A stretch of DNA of 64,000 bases, from contig NC_068970.1 in NCBI RefSeq assembly GCF_016808095.1, forward strand, positions 36,366,630-36,430,629, given 5' to 3'. Numbering within the stretch: position 1 is the first letter of the stretch; the number at the start of each line of letters is the position of its first letter. Source of the DNA: Vigna angularis (Eukaryota > Streptophyta > Magnoliopsida > Fabales > Fabaceae). Position numbers and translations under genes: made by a program. The notes under the pieces are model-generated. The model was given only the letters and a program-made list of their open reading frames with translations. It was not told the DNA's origin and did no database searches. This document shows positions 37,801 through 48,781 of this stretch, piece by piece.

Positions 37801-38935
37801 CTATATCATTGGTAAGTTGTATGTATAAGATAATCTCAAATGTAATATTGTTTAAATTGAAACATTTCATACCTAAGATTATTTACAAATCATAATAAGC
37901 ATTTTTAAAGGATAATTTTTGTTGGATAGCGTCTTAATTTCAAATAAAGTGGTAGATGAGGCAAAATGAAAAGGTGAAAAGTTGTGTCATACTTAGGGTA
38001 AACTATGAAAAAGCACATGACTCAGTTAGATAAGACTTTCTTTGCTATATCATGGACACACTAGATTCATGCAATAAGAAAATTAATTGAATGTAAGGAT
38101 GCCTAAAATCAACTTCTATATTTGTCTTGGTTAATGGTAATCCAATTAAGGAGTTCAAATCCACTAAGGGCTTAAGATAAGGTTGCTAAACGATTGAAAG
38201 GGACGGTTAAGCATACGGTTAGAAGGAAAATGCTAGAAGGGTTTAAAGTATGGCATAAGGAGGTGCTAGTGAATATATTCCAGTTTGCATACGACACATT
38301 ATTTTTGTGTGATGCAAAAATTTAAAACATAGTAATTATTAAAATCATTCTTAGGTGTTTTGCACTCGTCTCACGGCTTAAGGTGAATTTCCACCAAGAA
38401 CAAGATTGAATGATTGTGTATAGAGAGGCAAAATTTAGTAAGATTCTCTTTATTATTGATAGTGGGTGAAACCCAAGAAATATAACTTTTGGAAACCTGT
38501 TATGAATATATTCAAGAAAAGATTATGAAAATGGAAAGGTAGGTTACACATCATAAAATCAATTCTTATAGTCTTGCTATTGTTCTTTTTGTCATTTTAT
38601 AAAGTAACAACAATGTCAATAATGAAATTAGGAAAATGAAAAAAAAAATTATGGAGATGGGAGGGGGGGATAGGGGCCGAGATAAGAAGATTGCATGGGT
38701 TAAATGGGAGAATATTTGTAAGACAAAAGAAGGTGGAGTTGTGGTTAAAGATATGAGACTATTCAATATGGCTCTACTTACAAAATGAAAGTAGAGATTA
38801 AGAATAATTTTAGAAGGTCTATGGAAGGATATAATTGAATTTAAATATGGGACATGAAGATTTCTAACATAATAAAGTAATGCAAAGGTGGAATTTGGTA
38901 CATGAGTGTTAGCCCTTACGCACACTAGACTCAAA

Positions 38936-39519
38936 CAAAATCTCAATAACTCCCTAATGTAATGTAGGGTATACTTGAGTGTTAATCCAAAATGCAGAGG
39001 AGGTGAACAACGAAGGCAATACCGCAAGACCTCACCGTAACCAACCACATGTGGAGTACACGAGAACGAGAAGAATAGAGGAGGGACAAACGTTGTTGAG
39101 AAGATGACCTATGGAGTAGAGCGATGCTAGAGTGACGATGGTGTTGGAAGACAACAATGACAACAAGACAATGGTGTTGAAGGATAGCGACGACAACACG
39201 ACAATGGTGTTGGAGGGACAACAATGGTAGCACAACGATGGTCTTGGAAGATACGGGCACTAATGCGGTGATGGTGCTGGAGGACAACGACGATAGCACA
39301 ACCTTCGACGAGGAAAGGAAAGGTGAAGTCGAGAACAAGATGAGAGTTGGGAGATAAAAGTGAAAATGAATGGGAGAAGTAGAAATAAAGGTGTAGAGAA
39401 GAGGTGTAAAGGCGAATGATGAAGCATGAAAGTCTGAAAGAAGGAAATTAAACATTTTATACTGGTTATAGTGACTATCCGATATAAAAATTAATTTTCT
39501 ATATCGGTCTAGGTTTAAC
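38936..39519. other. Non-coding stretch with degenerate short tandem repeats
   Basis: Between about 39120 and 39300 an approximately 45-bp unit around ACAATGGTGTTGGAGGACAAC repeats four or five times with drift. The minus-strand ORF over it (38982-39455) is low-complexity and unrecognised. From about 39465 the sequence shows TATATCGG and ACCGGTATAG motifs, apparently the subterminal part of an older element family also seen at 55.7-58.2 kb. Confidence 0.45.
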
Positions 39520-39981
39520 CGGTATAGAAAAACTTTGTAATTTATTAGAGGTTTGCCACCGTACCATTTTCTATACCGGTTGGATCCACAACCAATATAG
39601 AAAATCTTACAATATTTACAATTATGTTACCATATCACTTTTTATTGGATAGATTTCAACTAATATAAAAAGATACTATAAAAAAGTATTATTTTACTTA
39701 GTAAATATCAAATGTTAATCACATCAAGGATATTTAGATAACTATTTCTCCTTTCTCAAAATATCATTTTAAAATTTTTCATATGAAAGAAAAATATTGA
39801 ATTTTTTTACAAAAATAATCCCATTGTCTCAATAACTATATTACTTTTATATATTTCAAATAAAAGTATTAGTTATAACTAATTTAAAAGTAAATGAAAA
39901 TAAAACTGAAAATATTATCCTACTTTGAATTGTTTAAAAGATTAAAACTATGTGAAGGACTCACAAGTCTTGCCACAGAAA
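39520..39981. repeat. Direct repeat flanking the CACTA element, left copy (462 bp)
   Basis: Begins CGGTATAGAAAAACTTTG and ends TTGCCACAGAAA. It matches 47175-47638 almost throughout, with a few substitutions and small indels. It is far longer than the 3-bp target duplication that CACTA elements make. Confidence 0.95.
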
Positions 39982-40064
39982 TGGCCTTTAACGTCACCCC
40001 ATAGACGTCTGTCCGCAACAGCCCCAACGTAAATAATTGACCAGTGACATATCCGTAAATAAGT

Positions 40065-40860
40065 GAAACTCTAGACGTCCGTTGTAGGGGGGGACGAACG
40101 TCTACAATATTATAGACGTCCGGGCCCCACCCACGGACGTCTAAGAGGCTGGAACAATCACCTCTTCAACTCCCATGTCAGCCCCTTAAACGTCCGTTGT
40201 GGAGGGGGCCGGACGTCTATAATATTATAGACGTCCGTCCCCCCATATCGGACGTTTAGGGTGCTGACAGGGTGGTTGAAGAATTAATTGTCTTCAGCCC
40301 CTTAAACGTCCGTTGTGGAGGGGGCCGGACGTCTATAATATTATAGACGTCCGTCCCCCCATATCGGACGTTTAGGGTGCTGACAGGGTGGTTGAAGAAT
40401 TAATTGTCTTCAGCCCCTTAAACGTCCGTTGTGGAGGGGGCCGGACGTCTATAATATTATAGACGTCCGTCCCCCCATATCGGACGTTTAGGGTGCTGAC
40501 AGGGTGGTTGAAGAATTAATTGTCTCCAGCCCCTTAAACGTCTGTTGTGGAGGGGGTCGGACGTCTATAATATTATAGACGTCCGGCCCCCTCCACAACG
40601 GACGTTTAAGGGGCTGACAGGGGGGAGTTGAAAAGGTGATTGTTCCAGGCTTAGTCGTCCGTGGGAGGGGCCCGGACGTCTATAATATTATAGACGTCCG
40701 TCCCCCCCCCCCCTCCCCACAACGGAGGTGTAAGGGGCTGACAGGGAAGTTGAAGCGTTCATTTGTTCAGCCTCTTAGACGTCCGTTGTGGGGGGGGGGG
40801 GGGGGGTCGGATGTCTATAATATTATAGACGTCCGGGCCCCTCCTACGGACGTCTAAAAC
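40065..40860. repeat. Left subterminal array of ~116-bp palindrome-containing units
   Basis: Four regular units start at 40181, 40297, 40413 and 40529 (period exactly 116 bp), each opening GCCCCTTAAACGTC. Diverged units lie on either side. Every unit contains the palindrome GACGTCTATAATATTATAGACGTC, given here as two 12-base halves (GACGTCTATAAT and ATTATAGACGTC), nested in a longer imperfect inverted repeat of C/G-rich arms. Such clusters are the likely binding region for the element's DNA-binding protein. ORFs over the array are by-products. Confidence 0.92.
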
Positions 40861-41453
40861 CCCCAGCGAATATCAATTTTAAATCCCCAAAGACGTCATA
40901 TTAGTGATATCCCCGACGTCTATATGATTATAAACGTCGGGGCCCCATAGTACCGGGCGTCTAATAGTATTTATACTAATATGCGAATCCGCGAGCAGTT
41001 ACGCTCACTGTTCATCGTCTACCCCGCGAACTCTCTCTGTGGCATTGCATTTCCAGGTGCGTTTTCTCTCTTTTGGACCGTTTAAATTTACTTTCAATCC
41101 GATTACATTGCTCTGTGATGAAATATCTTTGATTTGAACCGATTAAAAATCGTTTTTGGTGCAGTTTGTTGTGTGGTCTTGGGCGGCTTTTTTGACTGTT
41201 TTTGGCCTACGTTTTAGGCCGTGCCCTCCTCGATTTCCCTCCCTTTCATTTGGAATCTACTCTTCAGGTTAGCTTGTTCGTTGATAAAGGTTTTTTGTAT
41301 TCATGTTATTGGTTTTTGTGTATGCATGTTTTTGACTCTAAGGTATGCATGTGTTATTGGCTTTTGAATATGCATGTATTAGTTGTGTTATTATAATTGT
41401 GATATGTTAGAATGTAAGTATCAAATCATTGAGTGACACTTAGTTCCTGTTTG

Positions 41454-41499
41454 AAATTTAACACAAACGATTAATCTTTTAATCGTTTGTGTTAAATTT
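41454..41499. repeat. Perfect 21-bp inverted repeat with 4-base loop
   Basis: The left arm 41454-41474 starts AAATTTAACACAAACG. The right arm 41479-41499 is its exact reverse complement, and TCTT lies between. It sits upstream of the transposase start and could form a cruciform or an RNA hairpin. It has no terminator role in plants that I can name. Confidence 0.85.
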
Positions 41500-41825
41500 T
41501 GAATTGTCCGATTGGACAGTTTGAGAAAATTAATTTTCATAATTTGCAAAACATGTCAATTGGAGTTTATGGATAAGATTTATAAAATTTCGGTTCAGTA
41601 TTTGTGTTGTTCTCCGGATGCATATTTGATTGTGGTCATCGTTGACTACTCTCATTTCGTGTATTTCGGAGACCAATGCGAAATGCTGACGAAATCTTAT
41701 CAATTTTATCATGTAGACTTCTTTGCATGTGTCTTAGCAAATTATGAAAATTAATTTTTTTGAATGGGTAGAGCCTAACCTTGTGAGAGTTAAAAAACTT
41801 ATACTGATGATTTTACGAACATAGT

Positions 41826-44339
41826 ATGGATCGAAGCTGGATGAATGAACGTCGCATTAGTGAAGAATATAATAAGGGTGTTTCGGAGTTCTTGCAATAC
41901 GTGGAACAAAATGCTAAGTCTGTGAACGAGACATATTTTTGTCCTTGTGTTCGTTGTCTTAATCAAATACGGCAAGACTTAGGCAATGTGCGTGACCATC
42001 TATTCATGTACGACATAATGAGGACTTATACCGTTTAGACTTGGCATGGAGAAGTACTGGACCAGCCTACCACGTCACGCGGAACAGATTATGTGGAAGA
42101 ATGGATGAGTGACCATTTAGAGGACATGATACGTGATGTCGATGAAGATAATTTTGGAAGAACTAATTTGTATGATTCTCTTATTAATGATTCAGAGCAA
42201 CCGTTGTTCCCAGGATGCTCGAACTTTACATGTCTGTCTGCAACTTTAAAGTTGTTTAGTTTAAAAGCAAGGAATGGATGGACCGATAAAAGTTTCACCG
42301 AGTTGTTGGAGTTGTTCAAGGAGATGCTTCCAGAAAATAATACTCTACCTATTCGTAATTACGAGGCCAAATTTTTTTTATGTCCAATGGGTCTTGAATA
42401 TCAAAAGATACATGCTTGTCCTAATGATTGTGTTTTGTGCACAAAGGAGTTTGCTTCGCTAAAGTATTGTCCAACATGTGGTTTATCCCGTTTTAAAAAG
42501 AAATCTGACAGAATCACTGCTAATGAAGGTAATGATGGTGCACCTGCTAAGGTGATGTGGTATTTGCCTATAATACCTAGGTTCAAACGTATGTTCTCTG
42601 TAAAAGAAGATGCAAAGAACCTTAAATGGCACTCTGACGAAAGAAAGTGCGATAATCTTCTTCGACACCCTGCTGATTCACCCCAATGGAAAAAGATTGA
42701 TGACAAATTCCCAGAATTTGGTGCAGATCCAAGAAACTTAAGGCTTGCACTTGCAATTGATGGTATAAATCCTTATGGAAACTTAAGTAGCAAACATAGT
42801 TCGTGGCCAGTTATGTTGATGATGTACAATCTTTCTCCTTTGTTGTGCATGAAGAGAAAATATGTGATGTTGTCCATGATGATATCGGGTCCTAGACAAC
42901 CTGGAAATGACATTGATGTTTACTTAAAACCTTTAATTGATGATTTGAAATTGTTGTGGGAAGAAGGGGTCGACGTGTTTGATTCACATGTTTAGGAACA
43001 GTTTCGTTTGCGTGCAATGTTGTTTTGCACTATAAATGATTTCCTAGCGTATGGAAACTTGAGCGGTTATAGTGTTAAAGTTCATTTTGCATGTCCCATA
43101 TGTGAAGAAAACACTAGTTACCTTCAGTTGAAGCATGGTCAGAAGACGGTATATACAAGACATCGAAAATTCCTTCCTCGTAATCATCCTTATCGTAGAT
43201 TGAAAAAAGCATTTAATGGAAGTGTTGAGGATGAGGTTGTGTGCAGACCCCGGAATGGTGAAGAGGTGTACAACGAAGTCAAAAACATTGACATTGTGTT
43301 TGGAAAACATCGTAAAAGTACCTCTGCAAAACACATTTGGAAGAAACAGTCAATATTTTTTAAGCTTCCATATTGGTTTGAACTTGATGTTAGACATTGT
43401 ATTGATGTGATGCACGTTGAAAAAAATGTTTCTGACAGTGTCATCAGAACTTTATTAAACGTCAAAGGGAAGAGCAAAGACGAAATAAAAGCACGACAAG
43501 ATTTGGCTGACATGGGAATCCGATCTGAGTTACATCCATAGATAATAGGAAGACACACCTATCTGCCCCCAGCCTGTCACACACTTTCTAAAAAAGAAAA
43601 ACAAAGTTTTTGTAACTGTTTAAGAAGTGTGAAGGTTCCACAAGGTTATTCTTCAAATATTAGTAACCTTGTGTCTATGCAAGACTTAAAGCTAGTTGGT
43701 TTAAAGTCTCACGATTGTCATGTATTAATGCAACAATTGTTACCTGTTGTTATTCGAGGCATATTACCTCCTTCCTTTTTTGACATCATGGTACACTTGA
43801 TTGTTCATCTAGTCAGAGAAATTCGAATGTGTGGGCCGATCTTCTTAAGGTGGATGTACCCAGTTGAAAGATACATGAAGATCTTAAAGGGATATGTCAA
43901 GAATCAGTATAGACCAGAAGCTTCAATCATAGAGCGATACGTTACAGAAGAAGCCATTGAATTTTGTTCAAGTTATATGCCATCTTGTGAACTCGTGGGT
44001 CTTCCCAATAGCAGACATGAAGGAAAATGTGAAGGTAAGGGTGTTCGAGGTGTGAGAATTCAAAGTGTTAATAGAAAAGAAATTGACCAAGCTCATTTGT
44101 ACGTCTTAAACAACATTGTTGATGTGATTCCTTACATTTCTGACCACGTTAATGAAATAAAGGCAGCAAACCCAAAAATGAGTGAAAAATGGCATCTTAA
44201 TGAACATGTGAAAACCTTCTTACAATGGTTTAAGAAAAAGATTTATGCGACTCCACATGTTTCTGAAACTTTATTGAGGTTATCTCGTGGGCCGAACACA
44301 GATGGCATTATTTATATACATGGTTTCACAGGGTAAAAG
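41826..44339 (+). pseudogene. CACTA transposase (Tnp2-like), one frame broken by three TAG codons
   Basis: A single frame runs from ATG 41826 (MDRSWMNERRISEEYNKGV, transposase-associated N-terminal domain) to TAA at about 44334. It is interrupted only by TAG at 42036-42038, 42993-42995 and 43539-43541. Recognisable blocks are ERKCDNLLRHPADSPQWKKI, LALAIDGINPYGNLSSKHSS, WPVMLMMYNLSP, LRAMLFCTINDF, CHTLSKKEKQSF, and ILPPSFFDIMVHLIVHL with RWMYPVERYMKILKGYVKN. These are the order and motifs of plant Tnp2/En-Spm transposases, which bind element ends and carry out cut-and-paste. The C-terminal DUF4216-type region of the family seems to be missing. No frameshift was found within this frame. Confidence 0.92.
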
Positions 44340-44401
44340 GTTAGCCGCCCAAGAAAGACAAAGGCTAAACGATGCACCACACTTGTTACACGAGGTGGTT
44401 A

Positions 44402-45309
44402 TGCAAAACTGGAAAAGAAACTTAGAAAGTCTAGAGCGGATGCCTTGGGACTTGAGTCGCCGGACCTAGCACCTGCACCTGCTAGGTACGAGCTGTGGAA
44501 GGCTGCTCTGACTAAATTTGATGGGAACATGACATCTTCCTCAGCTGCCTTGATCTCACAGAGAATTGTAAGTTCAAATTATAAGCAGTTGTTTGATTGT
44601 GTATCTATCACAACATGTCTTCTAAGTAACGATTATTTTTTTATGTGCAGGATGAGTTGGTTGAGCAGCAGACTCAGGGCACATTTGCTGGCCAAGGTAG
44701 GGGCGACATTCTAACAACGGCCATTGGAAGGCCCGAGCACCTAGGACGTGTACGTGGAGTTCCTGGGGCGATTGGTCTTCGTGACTACTTTAGCCCTACA
44801 CAGAAAACCCCCCATCAATGAGTCAGGAGACACTGAGGCAGATGGATCTTCAGTAGGAGGAAAGACTCAACCAAAGCATGAGATCAATGGAGCAACGATT
44901 CATGGAGCAGCTATAAGAACAAAAAGAAATACAAAGAGCGCTTGAAGAAAAGATGCAATCCATGACGCAAGGCAACATGGGGGCCGCTGAAACTCCCACA
45001 CCACCTCGTGTCAGCACTAGAGGATCATGCTCTGCTGTAGAACCCACTCAGTATAGCGGTCAGTATGAGCTGTTGGTTGATGGGGATCCCCCACGCATTG
45101 TGGCTGTCGGACGAGTGCTTGAGGAAGGGCAGACTATTCATGGTGTTGCCATATTACCCCAGCACGTGCGTGTGACGATTGACGAGGTTCAGGATCACCA
45201 GGCTCAGGTGCCTGTACCCACTCCAGAAATTAACTTTGTGGGGGAGGCCATAGGATCATTTATTGCCTGGCCTAGAGCATTGATCATGTCACACATCGCT
45301 ACTCCACAG
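44402..45309 (+). pseudogene. CACTA second-gene N-terminal part (En/Spm Ptta-like protein)
   Basis: An exon-like stretch ending at 44577 (LRKSRADALGLESPDLAPAP) is followed by an intron (44578-44650). An exon then reads ELVEQQTQGTFAGQGRGDIL, LTTAIGRPEHLGRVRGVPGA and GLRDYF, resembling plant Ptta/En-Spm transposase-associated proteins. It then shifts frame near 44810 into MSQETLRQM, with two in-frame stops (TAG near 44855, TAA near 44918), and continues as a readable frame (45001-45309) up to a donor site. Exon limits before 44402 are unclear. Confidence 0.6.
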
Positions 45310-45393
45310 GTATAATGTCTTTTTCCTTAGTTTTTCTATGTTTATTCTTCAAATATTTGTTGATAACTCTTTGACGTAAATTCTTATCTTCAG

Positions 45394-46591
45394 TTCACAC
45401 GTCCTCAAAAGCAGCCAATTCATGATACAGTCATACATGAAGATGATGACATGGCTGAAGCGGAGGATGATCCTCTATCAAAGCTAATGACAAAATTACC
45501 TAGGTTGAAGAAAGCACCATTAGAACTATACTTGGATTTGAGAGTATTTGGTGTTCCCCAACATGTGCCAGTTTATATCACATTCTCTGATGCATTGGAG
45601 GTGATTGGGGGAGACATGATGTTGAATATTTCCATCATTCAGCTGTGGTGCATGTAAGATAGTCAATTTGGTCTTTCCTATTACTTTTATTTAGATTCTT
45701 ATAGTTTCTAACAACTTAACTTTGTTGTTTTAGGTACATGGACACAATCGTTGTAGACCAAGGTCGGTCTTCCATGTACGGATTTGTTGAACCTCAAACC
45801 ATTCAACCGTCTGGTAACACACTTCAAAACAGACAACATTATTTGCAAACATGGATGGATGAGTCAAAAAGAGACGTATACCTTGTGCCATACATTGATG
45901 GGTAGGTGTTGTTATATGTGGCCAGTTCATTATTATAGTTTCCTTAATTAGTTAAATAACTATTTATCCTTTATGATAGCATGCACTGGCAACTGATGGT
46001 CATCATTCCCAAAGCATGTAAAATTATATGGTTTTGTTCGTTGCATAGGAAGATGAAAAATGACTTGAGAATAATTCTTCAAGGGTAAGTGTTTCTCCAA
46101 AAATGACTTTGAATTTGATGTTCACCTTCAACTTTTATGATAAATATAGTCATATTAATTATACTTTGTGTTTTCAATCTGTACAGAGTTATTGGTAAAT
46201 CACGTGGTCAACTGGTTCAAATTTTGTATCCAAAGGTTTTAAGTCATTTATAGTTCTAATTCATTTTCTATGTTATTGAATGAGCTAAATTTTTAACTAT
46301 TTAGTTTGTTATTTTAGTATAACCAGCAACTAGATTCATGGGAATGTGGCTTCTATGTGATGTGTTGGATTAAGACCATCATTCGAGTTGTCATTACAGA
46401 TGACTGGAATGAGGTAATGATGTATACCTTGAATACATTACAAATCAAATTCATCTTCAAACATATATGAAACCATAATGAATCTTTCTTGAATTTTGCA
46501 GCGCTTCAAGAGTACATCGCCTATTCCAGAGGACACAATTAAACAGATAAGGCAGGAGTGGACCGCTTATCTTCTGCAAAGATGGAGTTAG
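45394..46591 (+). CDS. Ulp1-type (C48) cysteine protease exons of the CACTA second gene
   Basis: Exons at 45394-45653, 45734-45901, 45980-46084, 46197-46235, 46318-46413 and 46502-46591 join in frame with GT-AG introns and end at TAG after LLQRWS. The catalytic His lies in MHWQLMVIIPK and the Cys in DSWECGFYVMCW, as in SUMO-protease-like domains that plant CACTA and Mutator elements often carry. At the usual Asp position (WFDSL in many relatives) this protein has WFCSLHRK. I think Cys here occurs in other transposon-borne copies, but that is from memory. This part has no stop; the upstream part of the gene is broken, so the full protein is unlikely to be made. Confidence 0.8.
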
Positions 46592-46794
46592 GAATAATTT
46601 TATTTGTTGTTGAACATTGCTTAGTTTTAGTTTAAGTTTTATCTTGATAGTTTTGGTAGTGGATTATATTTTACATTAAGTAGAACTTTGTTTATATGAA
46701 ACGCATATATATATTATTGCAAAATTGTTCTGGGACAATTTTCTGCTTTTCAAGTGTGGTTTTATTGCAAAAATAAATTAATTTTTTAAAAAAA

Positions 46795-47174
46795 TACGCC
46801 CAGTAGACGTCGGTTAGTGCACTGTCGGACGTCTAGCAGTGCACACACCGACGTCCAACCCCCACCCCTAGCACAAAACAATTCAGGCATGTGGTCGTCG
46901 GGTGATACACCGTGGACGTCTGTATAGACGTCGGGGGAGGAGGAGACGGACGTCTCTGGGGACGTCAGATGGGCACGTGGGACGTCTATATGGACGTCCG
47001 AGGGTGTACACCGGACGTCTGGATAGGCGTCGGGTGTGACACATCGGACGTCTATACACACGTCCGATGTGGACCCCTCGACGTTTGAGTAACGTCACCC
47101 ACAAAGACGTCGGAGGAAGGTCAGACGTCAAAAAGCCAAAAGAACGAACGTCTAAAGCCCTTTCTGCACTAGTG
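46795..47174. repeat. Right subterminal repeats and terminus of the CACTA
   Basis: More than a dozen ACGTC/GACGT words in both orientations (GACGTCGG, CGGACGTCT, ACGTCCGA) lie between 46800 and 47152, and the CACTAGTG terminus follows. The organisation differs from the left end: there is no regular 116-bp period here. Confidence 0.9.
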
Positions 47175-47638
47175 CGGTATAGAAAAACTTTGTAATTTAT
47201 TAGAGGTTTGCCACCGTATCATTTTCTATACCGGTTGGATCCACAACCAATATAGAAAATCTTACAATATTTACAATTATGTTATCATATCACTTTTTAT
47301 ATTGGATAGATTTCAACTTATAAAAAGATACTATAAAAAAGTATTATTTTACGTAGTAAATATGCAAATGTTAATCACATCAAGGATATTTAGATAACTA
47401 TTTCTCTTTTCTCAAAATATCATTTTAAAATTTTTCATATGAAAGAAAAATATTGAATTTTTTTTACAAAAATAATCCCATTGTCTCAATAACTATATTA
47501 CTTTTATATATTTCAAATAAAAGTATTAGTTATAAATAATTTAAAAGTAAATGAAAATAAAACTGAAAATATTATCCTACTTTGAATTGTTTAAAAGATT
47601 AAAACTGTGTGAAGGACTCACAAGTCTTGCCACAGAAA
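47175..47638. repeat. Direct repeat flanking the CACTA element, right copy (464 bp)
   Basis: Starts CGGTATAGAAAAACTTTG immediately after CACTAGTG and ends CACAGAAA before GAAAGACG. It is near-identical to 39520-39981. Differences include CGTACC/CGTATC and small indels near 47299-47325. Confidence 0.95.
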
Positions 47639-48781
47639 GAAAGACGTTGAAAAATCATTATGTTTATTTATTTATTTTTTGTAAAATCATTATTTCTGTA
47701 CTACAAATTTAACTATTTTAAGAGTTATTCTTTTACCAATAGTATTAAGTATTACAACCACGTCAACCTTTTTGCTTTCTTAAAAGTTATCTCATTATAA
47801 TTCATCTTCTAATTAATTAAATATTTTTTGCTTAAATATTATATTTATTTCAACTTAAAATCATATTACCGTTTTAAAAATTTATTTATAATTTATTAGT
47901 GGTATATTTTTATTTTTATATTTTTTAACTCAGATTTTGTATGTGAAACAATCAAACCTTATCTTAAAATATTTATAAAACAACAATCAAGATTTAAAAT
48001 GACATAATTATACTTTTAAATTAAATAAAAACATATTTTATTAATTAAGTACCTAATTAAAATGCGCATTAACTTCATCACTAGTTGGCGAGATGATGGC
48101 ATGACACTAACTTAAACAACTTATTGTAAAATACAAATTTAATTATTCTAAAGCCCTTAAAATTTAATGGAATGCATTATAATTTCTCTGGTTTAATATC
48201 ATGCTGTTGTTCTCCATTCATTATGGCACACCACCCTTCTCTCTAGTATTTGTTTTTTCCTTCCCACAAAATGAGCATGTTCTTTCATACGAGTTAGAGG
48301 TAATCTTAGCATATATTTTTGTACTAAAAGTGAGATGTGAGTGAAAATTAGCTAGACAATTGAGTGAATTACAGAGAAAAATTAATTCCACAACTGAAAA
48401 TTTAACATTCGGAAGCTATAACATAATATTTTCCATACAATATTCTAATTACATTAATAATAAATAATGTTATATATATATATATATATACACACACATG
48501 AGTATAATTTCATAATCATAATTTACATTTTATTTTAGTAAGTTATAGAAAATAGAAATGCATTGGGATAAAAAAAACCTTAAAAATATTTTATCTCTTA
48601 ATTTATCAAAATATAACTAAATTAATAATTAAAAACTTTAAAAGTAGGGAAGGGTGTTGGAGAACAAGTGAGCCATTAACATAGTTCAATATATATGGTC
48701 ATCATCAAACATCACAAAATATGATAAAATGAAATATTAGCAATGATGCCTTAACAAAGTTTAAGAAAACAAAAATAAAGT
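47639..48781. other. AT-rich intergenic region, no gene seen
   Basis: No coding region. A short (TA)n(CA)n microsatellite lies at about 48472-48499. The part near 48781 probably includes the 3' UTR of the HVA22-like gene. Confidence 0.6.

Larger units (their letters stand above)
34708..38935 (+). pseudogene. LINE (L1-type) ORF2 relic, interrupted by two insertions
   Basis: Pieces at 34708-34784, 36730-37013 and 37806-38935 translate, with many stops, into successive parts of a plant non-LTR reverse transcriptase. These are VKDKLKEFYEDKL; then DGFNVRFIK and KVDNLQGLEEYKPI; then SCMYKIISNVILFKLKHFIP, LLDSVLISNKVVDEAK, FAYDTLFLCDAK (the A/YADD region, here AYDT) and WNPRNITF. The Mutator-like element at 34794-36720 and the solo LTR at 37014-37800 interrupt it at points where the protein alignment resumes exactly. 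The 5' end, and any 3' end beyond 38935, are lost or replaced. Confidence 0.75.
39982..47174 (+). mobile_element. CACTA (En/Spm-type) transposon, 7.2 kb, left terminus damaged
   Basis: The right end is GCCCTTTCTGCACTAGTG (47157-47174), which read inward is the CACTAGTGCAGAAAGGGC terminus. At the left the expected terminus is only partly present: the junction reads CAGAAATGGCCTTTAACGTC, lacking CACTAGTG. Subterminal GACGTC-containing inverted motifs are dense at both ends (40000-40960 and 46795-47150). The interior holds a Tnp2-type transposase frame and a second gene with a Ulp1-type protease, both with nonsense codons. The element is therefore probably immobile by itself. Confidence 0.9.

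Noticed and set aside
40181..40644. Regular 116-bp repeats considered as a CRISPR-like array
   Set aside because: Plant nuclear context, no spacers (the whole unit is repeated), no cas genes, and the location is exactly at a CACTA subterminal region.
40636..40857. 73-codon ORF rich in Pro/Arg and repeated DVYNIIDVR
   Set aside because: It is a translation of the palindromic 116-bp subterminal array of the CACTA element; the repeated peptide mirrors the DNA repeat.
41512..41754. 80-codon ORF upstream of the transposase
   Set aside because: No recognisable domain and an antisense ORF of similar size overlaps it; it may be leader sequence of the CACTA, but a gene is not supported.
46786..47131. 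Two minus-strand ORFs with repeated RRP/DVR motifs
   Set aside because: They translate the GACGTC-type subterminal repeats of the CACTA right end.
39520..47638. The 462-bp flanking direct repeats considered as LTRs of a retroelement
   Set aside because: The right copy starts directly after a CACTAGTG terminus, the interior encodes a Tnp2-type transposase and no gag-pol, and the copies do not have TG..CA ends.
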